Assembly: GCF_039544165.1 (NCBI RefSeq)
Contig: NZ_BAABLD010000015.1
Location: 138,003 to 202,002, forward strand
DNA from: Viridibacterium curvum
Lineage (GTDB): Bacteria; Pseudomonadota; Gammaproteobacteria; Burkholderiales; Rhodocyclaceae
Length of the DNA stretch: 64,000 nt
Reading direction: 5' to 3'
This document shows positions 42,005 through 50,933 of this stretch, one piece after another. Under the pieces are notes generated by a model. That model ran no database searches and had not been told where the DNA came from. It worked only from the letters and a program-made list of their open reading frames with translations. The position numbers were made by a program, and so were the translations under genes. Numbering within the stretch: the stretch's first letter is position 1; every line of letters begins with the position of its first letter.

Positions 42005-43222
42005 ATGCCCCGCACCATCCCCATCCTTCCGCAGCGCATCGCGCTGCCTGTGCCTGACAATCCCGTCGCCGATCTCGCTGCACCGCCGCCGCTGGCGTTG
42101 TACATCCACTTCCCGTGGTGCGTGAAGAAGTGTCCGTACTGCGACTTCAACTCGCATGCCGTGCGTGATGCAGGCATTCCCGAGGACGCCTATGTCGCCG
42201 CGCTGCTGCAGGATCTGCAGGCGTCGCTGCCACAGGTATGGGGCCGTCGCGTGCAGAGCATTTTCATCGGCGGCGGCACACCCAGCCTGATTTCAGAAGC
42301 CGGCCTCGATGCGCTGCTGACAGGCGTGCGCACCTTGCTGCCGCTGGCGCCGGATGCCGAGATCACGCTGGAAGCCAACCCCGGCACGGTCGAGGCCGGC
42401 AAGTTCGCGGCCTTTCGCGCGGCCGGCGTGACACGCGTGTCGCTGGGCATCCAGAGCTTCGACGATGCACAGCTAGTGAAGCTCGGCCGCATCCACGACA
42501 GCCGCGAAGCGCAAGTCGCGATCGAGCTCGCCGCGCGTCATTTCGACACCTGGAACATCGACCTGATGTACGCGTTGCCGGAACAATCGCTGGCAGAAGC
42601 CGAGGCCGATCTTGATCGCGCGCTGTCCTTCCAGCCGCCGCACCTGTCGTGCTACCACCTGACGCTGGAGCCGAACACGCTGTTCCACCGCGCACCACCG
42701 CCCTTGCCCGACGACGACACGGCCGCCGACATGCAGGACATGATCGAAACGCGGCTCGCTGCAGCGGGCTATCAGCATTACGAAACCTCGGCCTTTGCGC
42801 AGCCTGGCCATCGCTGTCAGCACAACCTCAACTACTGGCGCTTTGGCGACTACCTGGGCATCGGTGCCGGCGCGCACGGCAAGCTGACGAGCCACGAAGG
42901 CGTGCGACGCGAGATGCGCCACAAGCATCCGAACGCCTACCTTGAAGCTGCGGCAACGAGCGGCTTCGTGCAGGAAGCCAGTTGGGTTGCCGGCAAAGAC
43001 CTGCCCTTCGAGTTCATGATGAACACGCTGCGCCTGCTCGACGGCTTCTCGCCGACGCTGCTGCCGCTGACGACGGGGCTCACGATTGATCAGTTGCAGC
43101 CGCAGCTCGCGCGTGCCAGGACACAGGGCCTGCTCGACATCAGCGCAGAGCGCATTGCGCCGACCGACAAGGGTCGGCGCTTCCTCAACGATCTGCTGGA
43201 GATTTTTCTCGATGAGCGCTGA
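42005..43222 (+). CDS. hemW: HemW-type radical SAM heme chaperone
   Basis: Radical SAM protein (405 aa) with the 4Fe-4S motif CVKKCPYC in HFPWCVKKCPYCDFNSH, followed by GGGTPSL and EANPGT. HemW binds heme and hands it to respiratory proteins; it used to be annotated as coproporphyrinogen III oxidase, an activity it lacks. ATG 42005 gives the normal N-terminus; the open frame to 41900 would translate the repeat pair. It overlaps the GNAT gene by 11 bases. Confidence 0.93.
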   Translation: MPRTIPILPQRIALPVPDNPVADLAAPPPLALYIHFPWCVKKCPYCDFNSHAVRDAGIPEDAYVAALLQDLQASLPQVWGRRVQSIFIGGGTPSLISEAGLDALLTGVRTLLPLAPDAEITLEANPGTVEAGKFAAFRAAGVTRVSLGIQSFDDAQLVKLGRIHDSREAQVAIELAARHFDTWNIDLMYALPEQSLAEAEADLDRALSFQPPHLSCYHLTLEPNTLFHRAPPPLPDDDTAADMQDMIETRLAAAGYQHYETSAFAQPGHRCQHNLNYWRFGDYLGIGAGAHGKLTSHEGVRREMRHKHPNAYLEAAATSGFVQEASWVAGKDLPFEFMMNTLRLLDGFSPTLLPLTTGLTIDQLQPQLARARTQGLLDISAERIAPTDKGRRFLNDLLEIFLDER

Positions 43223-43781
43223 GCCCGACTGGGGCGAAGGCGAGGGCTTCGTCCCCGATGATGCACCGTGGACCGACGAAGACTTCGTGACACGCGATTT
43301 CCGCCGCGAAGATGCGCCCGGCCTGATCGCGTTGTTCCGCGCCGCCGTGCTGGAAACGGCCGCAGCCCACTACGATGCGGCGCAGTGCGCCGCGTGGGCT
43401 GCAGCGGCCGACGATGAAACGCGCTTCACCCAGGCCCTGGTCGACGGCTGGGTGCGCGTCGCAGAAGACTCAGCCGGGCTTATCGGTTTCGCGCAAATGG
43501 ATCTGCCAGGTGAGCTGAGCATGCTCTACACCGCGCCGCGTGCAGCACGCTGCAGTGTCGCGACAGCCCTGCTCGAAGACATGATGCCGCTGGCCGAGGC
43601 GATGGGGGCCGCACAGATTGATGCGCACGCCAGCGCAATGGCCAGACCCCTGCTCGAACGGTTCGGCTTCAAGACCGTCGCGGAAGAGAGCGTCGTGCGC
43701 AACGGCGCCACACTGACGCGCTGGCACATGCAGCGCAGCGTGCACCCGGCGGGCTCGGGCAAATCGCGCAAGAAGCGCTGA
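43212..43781 (+). CDS. GNAT-family N-acetyltransferase
   Basis: Protein of 189 aa with a GNAT domain (about 28-175): VTRDFRREDAPGLIALFRAAV, GFAQMDLPGELSMLYTAPRAARCSVATALLEDM (acetyl-CoA site in motif A, somewhat degenerate) and RFGFKTVAEESVVRNG. Substrate unknown. ATG 43212 lies inside the end of hemW, so it is translationally coupled. Confidence 0.82.
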   Translation: MSAEPDWGEGEGFVPDDAPWTDEDFVTRDFRREDAPGLIALFRAAVLETAAAHYDAAQCAAWAAAADDETRFTQALVDGWVRVAEDSAGLIGFAQMDLPGELSMLYTAPRAARCSVATALLEDMMPLAEAMGAAQIDAHASAMARPLLERFGFKTVAEESVVRNGATLTRWHMQRSVHPAGSGKSRKKR

Positions 43782-43789
43782 GCGCAGTA

Positions 43790-45433
43790 TCAGAACAGCG
43801 TTACCGCACCGCTGCCGGCCTTGTCGGTTTTGAAGTAGGACACATCCTTGTCCAGCGCACCCGCAATCGTGTCGATGGTGCGGCTTTCACGCGCGACAGA
43901 TTCGGCTGCCAGGGCGTTCTCGTTGCTCATGCTTACGATCTCGGTAACGTACTGGGCAATGTCGTTTGCCGCAGAGCGCTGCTCCGAGAGTGCCTGATGA
44001 ATCTGCTCCACCTGGCCACAAGCTGCGCGCGCAGAATCTCGTACGCCGGCCATCGCACTCTGCGCCTGTTCTGCCAGTGCAACACAGCCCTCAACGCGCG
44101 CCACGCTGTCTTCAATGGTTTCCGCGATACGCTGAGTCGCGATGTGCACTTCAGAAATCATCTGCCCGATGGAGTTCGTCGACGTGCCGGTGCGGTCAGC
44201 CAGTTTGCGCACCTCGTCTGCAACAACTGCAAACCCTCGCCCAGCCTCGCCGGCACGCGCTGCTTCGATCGCCGCATTGAGCGCGAGCAGGTTGGTCTGG
44301 TCTGCGATGCCGCGAATCTCGGTAACGATGCTGCTGATGGCATTGGCGCGCGAATCCAGCTCACCAATCTGTGCCTTGGCCTCGCCCACGGTCTCGGCAA
44401 CCCCCTTCACTTCGTTGGCCACATGCTCGATGGCGTAGCTGTTGCTGATTGCCACCTCACCCATTGTCGAAACGTCCTCATTGGCCTGCCCCGCCTGCGC
44501 GGAGATCTGCTTGACGCTGGTGGAGAGCTGCTCCACGTGTGCAGCGATCCGTGTCGCCGCCAGGCTCTGTGATTGGCTGTTGCCCGCAAGCTGCTGCGAT
44601 TGCTGACTCAGATCAGCAGCGGCTCCCAACATCATGGAAGCCTGCTTGCGCAAGCCAGAGGCCACATCCGTCCAGCGCGCCCGCATCGCCGACAGTTTGG
44701 CGATGAGACTTTGCTGATCGCCCCCACGGACTTTGACGTCATGGGTCAGGTCGCCCGCCGCCAGCTTGTGCGCAAACTCGGCGCCCACAACAGGCTCATC
44801 GCCAATGATGGCGATCACACGCCGATACAACAGCACCCCGGCCGTCACGATCAAGCCGATCAGTGCCGCCCCCAGCACCACCATGGTGGTTCGCGTCACA
44901 ACGATTGCCGCCTGCACCCCAGCGGTCGTCTCCGCCTGTTTGGCTTCGATCAAATGAGACAACGCCAGCACACGCTCCTGCACGATCTCTGACTGCCGAT
45001 CAAACCCATCCGGGGCCTTCATGATCGCATTCCCTGCTGCGCGATTTTGCCCGTAAGCCGCCACCATGCGCACGCCGGTCTCGTGCAGCGCCTTGCTGGC
45101 CTCAGACAGGGCAGCCAACTCGTCGCGCAGCTCCGGCGCCAACTGCCTGACCTTGTCGAGCTCGGCCAGCACCGACTGGTAGGCCTTTAGCCCGTCTTCC
45201 ACACCATCGGCCTCACCGGTAGCCGATGCATCAGTCAGGTATTGCTGGATCTGGACAACCTGCAGGCGAACCTCGGCAAACGCCTCGGTCATCTTGTCAG
45301 TAACGGTGTGTTCCTGTTCGCTGAGTGCATTCAACCGCGTCAGTTCGACCACCACCACAGCACTCATGATCGCTACCAGGACAACCGTCGTACCCACAAA
45401 GGTTTGCAGCAATGGCTTGATCTTCTTGTTCAT
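43790..45433 (-). CDS. methyl-accepting chemotaxis protein
   Basis: Chemoreceptor of 547 aa: membrane segments near 9-30 and 185-206 frame a periplasmic sensor of about 150 aa, then an atypical HAMP region (AHKLAAGDLTHDVKVRGGD) and the signalling hairpin. The invariant tip reads EIRGIADQTNLLALNAAIEAARAGEAGRGFAVVADEVR in pieces around 370-410. It lacks the C-terminal NWETF-type CheR tether. The ligand cannot be inferred. No other che genes nearby. Confidence 0.93.
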   Translation of the reverse strand: MNKKIKPLLQTFVGTTVVLVAIMSAVVVVELTRLNALSEQEHTVTDKMTEAFAEVRLQVVQIQQYLTDASATGEADGVEDGLKAYQSVLAELDKVRQLAPELRDELAALSEASKALHETGVRMVAAYGQNRAAGNAIMKAPDGFDRQSEIVQERVLALSHLIEAKQAETTAGVQAAIVVTRTTMVVLGAALIGLIVTAGVLLYRRVIAIIGDEPVVGAEFAHKLAAGDLTHDVKVRGGDQQSLIAKLSAMRARWTDVASGLRKQASMMLGAAADLSQQSQQLAGNSQSQSLAATRIAAHVEQLSTSVKQISAQAGQANEDVSTMGEVAISNSYAIEHVANEVKGVAETVGEAKAQIGELDSRANAISSIVTEIRGIADQTNLLALNAAIEAARAGEAGRGFAVVADEVRKLADRTGTSTNSIGQMISEVHIATQRIAETIEDSVARVEGCVALAEQAQSAMAGVRDSARAACGQVEQIHQALSEQRSAANDIAQYVTEIVSMSNENALAAESVARESRTIDTIAGALDKDVSYFKTDKAGSGAVTLF

Positions 45434-45655
45434 GAATGCGTTCCGTCAGTTTAACCATCTCAATAGGTTGGCTATATCGGAGAACTTACGGGCCCCCCGT
45501 ACAAAACTTGAGACGCATCCAGACCGAAAGCGGCACTTGGCCGGCCGGGACACACGATGTCACCGATTTCCAGCTGCCTGCCCGTGGGCGCAGGGCGCCA
45601 CAGCGATGCGTTTCTCCGTAAACTGCGCCCATCCCTCCTCTCTCCACTGACCAAC

Positions 45656-46297
45656 ATGACCACTCCCCAGCTCGACCCCGTCTCGGCCCGCATCCTCGGC
45701 GTGCTTGTTGAAAAGGAAAAAACCGTTCCCGACAGCTACCCCTTGTCACTGAACGCGCTGCAGACCGGTTGCAACCAGAAGACCAGCCGCCACCCGGTGA
45801 TGGACCTGAGCGAATCGCAGCTGTTACAAACCATCGATACCTTGAGCGACGGCGTGTGGATCATTGCCAGTTCGGGCAACCGGGTCACGCGCTACAGCCA
45901 CAACATCCCGCGCGTACTGGGCATCGGCGCTGCGGCGACCGCCCTGCTCGCTACGCTGCTGCTGCGCGGCCCCCAAACAGCCGCCGAGTTGCGCGCAAAC
46001 AGCGAACGCCTCTACCGCTTCGCCGACGTCTCCTCTGTCGAAGCCTTTCTCGAAGAGCTGTCGCAGCGCGCCAACGGTGCGCTGGTCACACTTCTGCCCC
46101 GCGCCCCCGGCGCACGCGAAGCGCGCTGGGCCCACCTGTTGTGCGGCGAACCGGAAGTCCCGGCCGCGAGCAGCCACAGCGTGCGAACCGACAGCAGTGG
46201 CCTCGCCGAACGCGTGACGGCGCTCGAAGAAGAAGTCGCACGCCTCGCCGCCATCGTCGCGCGACTGGCTCCTGCGGCTCCCGACGAGGCTGCATGA
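45656..46297 (+). CDS. YceH-family DUF480 protein
   Basis: UPF0502/DUF480 protein of 213 aa with two winged-helix repeats: ARILGVLVEKEKTVPDSYPLSLNAL and LLLRGPQTAAELRANSERLYRF. A C-terminal coiled coil (LAERVTALEEEVARLAAIVARL) may mediate oligomerisation. Function unknown though widely conserved. ATG 45656 is preferred to the longer frame. It overlaps the next gene by ATGA. Confidence 0.88.
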   Translation: MTTPQLDPVSARILGVLVEKEKTVPDSYPLSLNALQTGCNQKTSRHPVMDLSESQLLQTIDTLSDGVWIIASSGNRVTRYSHNIPRVLGIGAAATALLATLLLRGPQTAAELRANSERLYRFADVSSVEAFLEELSQRANGALVTLLPRAPGAREARWAHLLCGEPEVPAASSHSVRTDSSGLAERVTALEEEVARLAAIVARLAPAAPDEAA

Positions 46298-47007
46298 CCC
46301 TGCGCGACCACTGGCTGCACGAGAGTGGCGGCCTGGTTTGGCACTGGCGCGCCCTGCGTCATCGCCAAAGCCTCTGGTCGCCCTTCTGCCACACTGTCGC
46401 TGGCTGGCTCGACACTTGGGCGGCCCCGCGCGACAAACTGTTGATCATCGGCCCCAGCGCGGGCTACACCCTGGGCGCCGACTGGCTGCACAGCTGGGGT
46501 GAAGTGGCCGCGTGCGAGCCGGACCCGTTCGCGCGCTGGTTGCTGCAAAGGCGCATGGCGCGCCACATCCACTTCCACCGCATCAACGTGTTCGCGCCCG
46601 GCGGCCTGCGCATGCTGGTTCAGGCATTTCCCCACCATGCACTGCTTTTCTCCAACGTCCTTGGCCAGTGCGCGCCACGCGACGCCACGGCGGCACGCTG
46701 GTACGCCGATTTACATGCAGCGCTGCGCGGCCATCACTGGGCGAGCTATCACGACGTAGCCTCCAGCAATCGGGCACCAGACAAGGCAGAGCCTGCGCCT
46801 CAAGCTGACGCGGCATCACTGGAATCCGTGCTGGCGCAGTTCTGGCAAGGCGGCGAGCTGGCAATCACGGACCATGGCACATTCGGACTTGGCCTTGCCG
46901 ATCCGCGAAAAGCAGAAAGCCCGCTGTTGGAGCGGGCTTTCGCAGTGTGGCGGCTGCGCCCCGACCAACATCATCTGGTCGAATGGCTCAGCCATGTGCC
47001 GACGTGA
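46294..47007 (+). CDS. protein of unknown function, possibly SAM-fold
   Basis: Protein of 237 aa. KLLIIGPSAGYTLGADWLHSWGEVAACEPDPFARWLLQRR resembles the glycine loop and acidic strand end of a class I methyltransferase (binding loop followed by an acidic residue), and LLFSNVLGQ could be motif IV. This reading is tentative. Translationally coupled to yceH. A perfect 11-bp hairpin lies inside the coding sequence (46915-46941). Confidence 0.65.
   Translation: MTLRDHWLHESGGLVWHWRALRHRQSLWSPFCHTVAGWLDTWAAPRDKLLIIGPSAGYTLGADWLHSWGEVAACEPDPFARWLLQRRMARHIHFHRINVFAPGGLRMLVQAFPHHALLFSNVLGQCAPRDATAARWYADLHAALRGHHWASYHDVASSNRAPDKAEPAPQADAASLESVLAQFWQGGELAITDHGTFGLGLADPRKAESPLLERAFAVWRLRPDQHHLVEWLSHVPT
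46915..46941 (-). terminator. hairpin inside a coding region, possible terminator of the opposing gene
   Basis: GAAAGCCCGCT and AGCGGGCTTTC form a perfect 11-bp stem with a 5-base loop (GTTGG). On the minus strand it is followed by TGCTTTTCG and lies 68 bases past the stop of the gene at 47009-47278, so it may end that transcript while being translated on the plus strand. Confidence 0.5.
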
Positions 47008-47008
47008 T

Positions 47009-47278
47009 TCAGTGCGCGGTTGCGTGTTCGCGAGCCGGCTGGAAGATCGGCATGGCGGGCAACGAGTGATCGGATTCAAGCAGCCCCAGTTCAGTCAGTT
47101 GCTGCACCAGGCTATCCGGATCCCCCAGCTGGGCAAGCATGGCGCGCAATTTCAGCCACGGCGTCTTGCCATCAATCAGGATCAGGGCCGCACGCAAGCG
47201 CTGATGCAGGCCATAGCTACGATCCCCTACGGCCAGACGACCCAGTTCAGTCTTGTAGAAAATTTCCACGTCGAACAT
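47009..47278 (-). CDS. small protein of unknown function
   Basis: Protein of 89 aa beginning MFDVEIFYKTELGRLAVGDRS; helical, with LILIDGKTPWLKLRAML and QLTELGLLESD. The pattern TxxGR...R.AL.LIDG...L..LGLL recalls winged-helix-like regions found in uncharacterised regulators of Rhodocyclales. GAGGAGGAAG precedes ATG 47278, so expression is likely. Convergent with the gene ending at 47007, one base apart. Confidence 0.65.
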   Translation of the reverse strand: MFDVEIFYKTELGRLAVGDRSYGLHQRLRAALILIDGKTPWLKLRAMLAQLGDPDSLVQQLTELGLLESDHSLPAMPIFQPAREHATAH

Positions 47279-47412
47279 GCTTCCTCCTCGCTTGCTCTGA
47301 CTCACTCAAGAAGCGTGCCGAACGGGTTTTGTCTATGTTCCAACCCGATATCCGGTACGCAGCAGCCCTCACCCGGTTCCCCCACAGGAACCTGTCTTAC
47401 AAGGGCAGGCCT

Positions 47413-47577
47413 ATGACTGACATGCTAGTGAGATTACGGCTGACGAAAGCGCGTCCTGAAGGGTGGTTGACCGGTGGACAAACGGGCAGCTGGACGGCTG
47501 GGCATGTGCCCGAATTCGGCAGCTTGCAGGCCCTCTTTCGTCAGCTGAACCAGATTTATCAAATCAGGGAAAATTGA
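47413..47577 (+). CDS. possible small protein (54 aa)
   Basis: Frame MTDMLVRLRLTKARPEGWLT... ends LFRQLNQIYQIREN. It has AGGGCAGG just upstream of ATG 47413 and ends one base before the TTG start of the YkgJ-like gene. No family recognised; support is the ribosome site and spacing only. Confidence 0.35.
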   Translation: MTDMLVRLRLTKARPEGWLTGGQTGSWTAGHVPEFGSLQALFRQLNQIYQIREN

Positions 47578-47578
47578 T

Positions 47579-47851
47579 TTGGAATGCAAACCAAATTGCG
47601 CAGCCTGTTGCATTGCGCCCTCCATTACCTCGCCCCTGCCGGGCATGCCTCAGGGCAAACCCGCAGGCGTGCCTTGCGTGCAGCTGACACCCGATCTGCG
47701 CTGCGCGGTGTTCGGAAAACCGGAGCGCCCGGCCTTTTGCGGCGGCCTGCAGCCCAGTGCAGAGATGTGTGGTGACGGGCGCGAGCACGCCATCCACTGG
47801 CTGACGCAGCTGGAAACAGCAACACGGCCTGACACACAGCCCGGCCTATAA
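47579..47851 (+). CDS. YkgJ-like cysteine-cluster protein
   Basis: Protein of 90 aa with an N-terminal CxxxCxxCC cluster (MECKPNCAACC), then GVPCVQL, DLRCAVFG and RPAFCGGLQPSAEMCG: the eight-Cys layout of the YkgJ family, presumed to bind a metal or iron-sulfur centre. The start is TTG 47579 with AGGGA 8 bases before it; no ATG precedes the first Cys. It lies 27 bases ahead of uppP. Confidence 0.8.
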   Translation: MECKPNCAACCIAPSITSPLPGMPQGKPAGVPCVQLTPDLRCAVFGKPERPAFCGGLQPSAEMCGDGREHAIHWLTQLETATRPDTQPGL

Positions 47852-47878
47852 TCCGCGCTCCTTTCCCAAGACCGCACC

Positions 47879-48703
47879 ATGGACCTCATCCTGCTCCTCA
47901 AGGCCGCGATTCTCGGCATCGTCGAAGGCCTCACCGAATTCCTGCCCATCTCCTCCACGGGCCACCTCATCCTTGCCGGCAGCCTGCTCGACTTCAATGA
48001 CGAGCGCGGCAAGCTGTTCGAGATCGTCATCCAGTCCGGCGCCATCCTCGCCATCGTGTGGGAATACCGCCAGCGCATCGGCCACACGCTCGCCAATGCG
48101 CGGCACGACGCCACGGCGCGCCGCTTCCTGCTCAACATCGCCATCGCCTTCGTGCCGCTGGCGGCGCTGGGGCTGGCCTTTGGCAAGAACATCAAGGCAC
48201 ATCTGTTCAATGCGCCGGTTGTGGCGGGCGCATTCATCATCGGCGGCTTCTTCATCCTGTGGGCCGAACGCCGTGCGCACACAGTGCGTGTGGGCGAGGT
48301 GGAAGACATGACACCCATCGATGCGCTCAAGATGGGCCTCGCCCAGGCCTGCGCGCTCATACCCGGCACCTCGCGCAGCGGCGCCACCATCATCGGCGGG
48401 CTGTTCTTCGGCCTGTCACGCAAGGCGGCGACGGAGTTCTCGTTCTTCCTCGCGATTCCCACCCTGGGGCTGGCCGGGCTGTATTCGCTCTACAAGGAGC
48501 GCGCCCTGCTGTCGTTTGACGACATCGGCATGTGGGTTGTCGGTCTTGTCTCGGCCTTCGTCTCGGCCTTCCTGTGCGTGCGCTGGCTGCTGCGCTACAT
48601 CGCCAGTCACGACTTCACCATCTTTGCCTGGTATCGCATCGCCTTTGGCCTGCTGATCCTGCTGACCTGGCAGATGGACTGGGTGAGCTGGGTCGATCAC
48701 TGA
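47879..48703 (+). CDS. uppP: undecaprenyl-diphosphatase
   Basis: BacA/UppP family membrane enzyme (274 aa, about eight segments) that dephosphorylates undecaprenyl diphosphate to recycle the lipid carrier used by peptidoglycan and exopolysaccharide synthesis. Motifs GIVEGLTEFLPISSTGHLIL (about 14-33) and ALIPGTSRSGATIIGG (about 160-175) carry the catalytic Glu, Ser and Arg. Complete. Confidence 0.95.
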   Translation: MDLILLLKAAILGIVEGLTEFLPISSTGHLILAGSLLDFNDERGKLFEIVIQSGAILAIVWEYRQRIGHTLANARHDATARRFLLNIAIAFVPLAALGLAFGKNIKAHLFNAPVVAGAFIIGGFFILWAERRAHTVRVGEVEDMTPIDALKMGLAQACALIPGTSRSGATIIGGLFFGLSRKAATEFSFFLAIPTLGLAGLYSLYKERALLSFDDIGMWVVGLVSAFVSAFLCVRWLLRYIASHDFTIFAWYRIAFGLLILLTWQMDWVSWVDH

Positions 48704-48708
48704 GCCGC

Positions 48709-49281
48709 ATGCTCATCTACCTGCACGGCTTCCGCTCCGGTCCACAGTCCGGCAAGTTGCTGGCGCTGCAGCAGCGCATGGCCGAGCTGGGCTGTGCCGA
48801 TCAGCTGTGGGGCGAACAGCTGCGCTGGGGGCCGGACGAGGCCATTGCGCAACTCAGCGCAGTCATCGAAGCCAGCGCAACACCGCCAACGCTGGTGGGC
48901 AGTTCGCTGGGCGGCTTCTACGCCGCGCATCTGGCGGAGCGATTCGACCTGCGCGCGGTGCTGATCAACCCAGCCATTGCGCCGCATCGTCTGCTGTCGC
49001 AATGGCTGGGCACGCAGACACAGATCTATACCGGGGAGTGTTTCGAGGTGCATGCAGAACACATGGAAGCACTGCGCGCCCTGCAGGTGACGCACTACCG
49101 CTCGCCGGACAAGCTGTGGCTGATGGTCGAGACCGGCGACGAGACGCTGGACTACCGCGAGGCGGTGGCCCACTTCGCGGGCGCGCGGCAGGACATCTTC
49201 CCCGGCGGCGATCACCGCTTCTCGCGCTGGGAGGCGTGCATCGACGACGTGCTGCGCTTCGCCGGTCTGCTCAGCACCTGA
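48709..49281 (+). CDS. YqiA-like esterase
   Basis: Alpha/beta-hydrolase of the UPF0227/YqiA type (190 aa) with MLIYLHGFRSGPQSGK at the N-terminus, nucleophile elbow VGSSLGGFYA and C-terminal GGDHRFSRW (His). Short-chain acyl esterase activity is known for YqiA. It starts five bases after uppP and overlaps the convergent permease gene by 11 bases. Confidence 0.87.
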   Translation: MLIYLHGFRSGPQSGKLLALQQRMAELGCADQLWGEQLRWGPDEAIAQLSAVIEASATPPTLVGSSLGGFYAAHLAERFDLRAVLINPAIAPHRLLSQWLGTQTQIYTGECFEVHAEHMEALRALQVTHYRSPDKLWLMVETGDETLDYREAVAHFAGARQDIFPGGDHRFSRWEACIDDVLRFAGLLST

Positions 49282-50038
49282 TCCAGCGGCGCGCCAGCAG
49301 CGCTGCGGGCAGTGCCAGTGCCGCCATGCCCAGCACGATGACCGCCCCTGCGGGCAGGTCGGCCAGGGCTGACAGCGCGAGTCCGACGACAAAGGCCAGC
49401 GCCCCCAGCAGATAGCCGGCCACCATCCTGCGCAGGCCGTCGAGGCCGCGCGTCGCCAGCGCCGGCACGATGAGGCAGGCAAAGACGAGATAGACGCCGA
49501 CCAGCTGCACCGAGGCCGTCACGGCCAGCGCAAAGACGGCGTGAAAGAACAGCCGGTGCTGGCGAAACGCGCCGCCGAGTTGCCATAGCAGACCAATCGC
49601 GGCGGTCACGCAGGCCATGGCCCACAGCTGTGTCTCACCCACCCAGAGAATTTGCCCGACGAGCAGGTCGCGCAGATGCTCGCCGCCATGCGGGTTGCCT
49701 GCCAGCAGGACGAGGCCGGCGCACGAGGCGAGCACGAACAGCACGCCGATCAGCGCCTCCTGAATCTCGGGCCAGCGCTTTTCGGTCCACGTGAGCACCA
49801 ACGCGCCGAGCAGGGCTGCGCTGACGGCCGACACCTGCACCGCCCAGCCGCCCTCGCCCAGATCAAGCACATCGGCGGCTATCACGCCCAGGCCCGCGAT
49901 CTGCGCAATCGCCAGGTCGATGAAGACGATGCCGCGCCCGAGCACCTGACAGCCCAGCGGCACATGCGTCAGCAACACCAGCAGGCCGGCAATGAAAGCG
50001 GGCCCGAGGATGCCGGCATCCAGCGCGGCAAGCGTCAT
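49271..50038 (-). CDS. metal ABC transporter permease (ZnuB/ABC-3 family)
   Basis: Membrane permease of 255 aa with about eight segments. Characteristic parts are GRGIVFIDLAIAQIAGLG, ALIGVLFVLASCAGLVLL and SVQLVGVYLVFACLIVPALA. It forms the inner-membrane channel for zinc or manganese taken from the binding protein encoded upstream (ATGA overlap). No ATPase gene of the system is in this window. Confidence 0.88.
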   Translation of the reverse strand: MTLAALDAGILGPAFIAGLLVLLTHVPLGCQVLGRGIVFIDLAIAQIAGLGVIAADVLDLGEGGWAVQVSAVSAALLGALVLTWTEKRWPEIQEALIGVLFVLASCAGLVLLAGNPHGGEHLRDLLVGQILWVGETQLWAMACVTAAIGLLWQLGGAFRQHRLFFHAVFALAVTASVQLVGVYLVFACLIVPALATRGLDGLRRMVAGYLLGALAFVVGLALSALADLPAGAVIVLGMAALALPAALLARRWIRC

Positions 50039-50931
50039 CGCAGCGCCGTCAGCAAGGTGGCGATGGTGTCATCAAACAGCGCGAACAGATCGCCCGCGCG
50101 CGGGCTCCCCCCCACCGTGAAAGGCAGCACCGCAACGGGCAGTCTGGCGCGTGCGGAAAGCCACTCTGCAGCGCGCCCGTCGTTGTAGGCCGCACGCACG
50201 ATGAGCTGCGGCCGTTGCGTGGGCAGACTGGCAAGCAAGCCGGCCAGATGCGCGCTGGAGGGCTCGACGCCGGGCTTGGGCTCCAGCGTGCCGACCTCGC
50301 GCAACCCCAGCCAGTTCTGCAGGTAGGCCAGGTCACGGTGATGCACGACGATGGCGACCCCGCGCAAGGGCGTGGCCTCGCGTTCCCAGCGTTGCATCGC
50401 ACTGCGCCAGCGCCGCGAGAAGTCGGCCAGGCGCGACTGATAGACCCCGGCATTGCCCGCATCGAGCGTGACAAGTCGCTGGCTCACGGCCTCGGCGACC
50501 AGCAGGATGTTGCGCGCATCAAGGTGGATGTGCGGGTTGCCGGCCGCGTGCACGTCGCCATCGGCGCGATCAAAACGCGTCGGCACTTCGAGCCGCTGCA
50601 CCAGCGCAGCCGCCTCCAGGTAGCCGGGCTTGCCCGGTTGCACGGCCGCGTTGCCCGACTGGCGCAACAGCAGCGGCAACCAGCCAGTCTCCAGCTCGGC
50701 GCCCGTGCACACCAGCAGGTCGGCATTGCGTACGGCAGCGATGAGACTGGGCCGCGCCTGAATGTGATGCGGATCCTGCTGGGCGGTGGTGGCGGTGTAA
50801 ATCGACACCTTGTCGCCCCCCAGCTCGCCCAGCAAGGCGCCCCACTCGGGCTCGCATGCCACGGCACGCAAACCCGCCTGGGCAGACAGGGAGAAACTCG
50901 CGCAGACAGCCAGAATGAGCCAACGCATCAT
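50035..50931 (-). CDS. metal-binding protein of ABC transporter (ZnuA-like)
   Basis: Cluster A-I solute-binding protein (298 aa) with signal peptide (ASFSLSAQA). The three His ligands are in QDPHHIQARPS, NPHIHLDARN and IVVHHRDLAYLQNWLGL; the fourth acidic ligand is expected near the C-terminus (FALFDD). There is no long His-rich loop. Zinc is the probable cargo. It begins 2 bases after the stop of the outer-membrane protein gene. Confidence 0.87.
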   Translation of the reverse strand: MMRWLILAVCASFSLSAQAGLRAVACEPEWGALLGELGGDKVSIYTATTAQQDPHHIQARPSLIAAVRNADLLVCTGAELETGWLPLLLRQSGNAAVQPGKPGYLEAAALVQRLEVPTRFDRADGDVHAAGNPHIHLDARNILLVAEAVSQRLVTLDAGNAGVYQSRLADFSRRWRSAMQRWEREATPLRGVAIVVHHRDLAYLQNWLGLREVGTLEPKPGVEPSSAHLAGLLASLPTQRPQLIVRAAYNDGRAAEWLSARARLPVAVLPFTVGGSPRAGDLFALFDDTIATLLTALR

Positions 50932-50933
50932 GA

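Noticed and set aside
45434..45655. Sigma-28 promoter for the chemoreceptor gene
   Set aside because: No TAAA-N15-GCCGATAA match; the only resemblance (TTAAACTG) lacks the second half.
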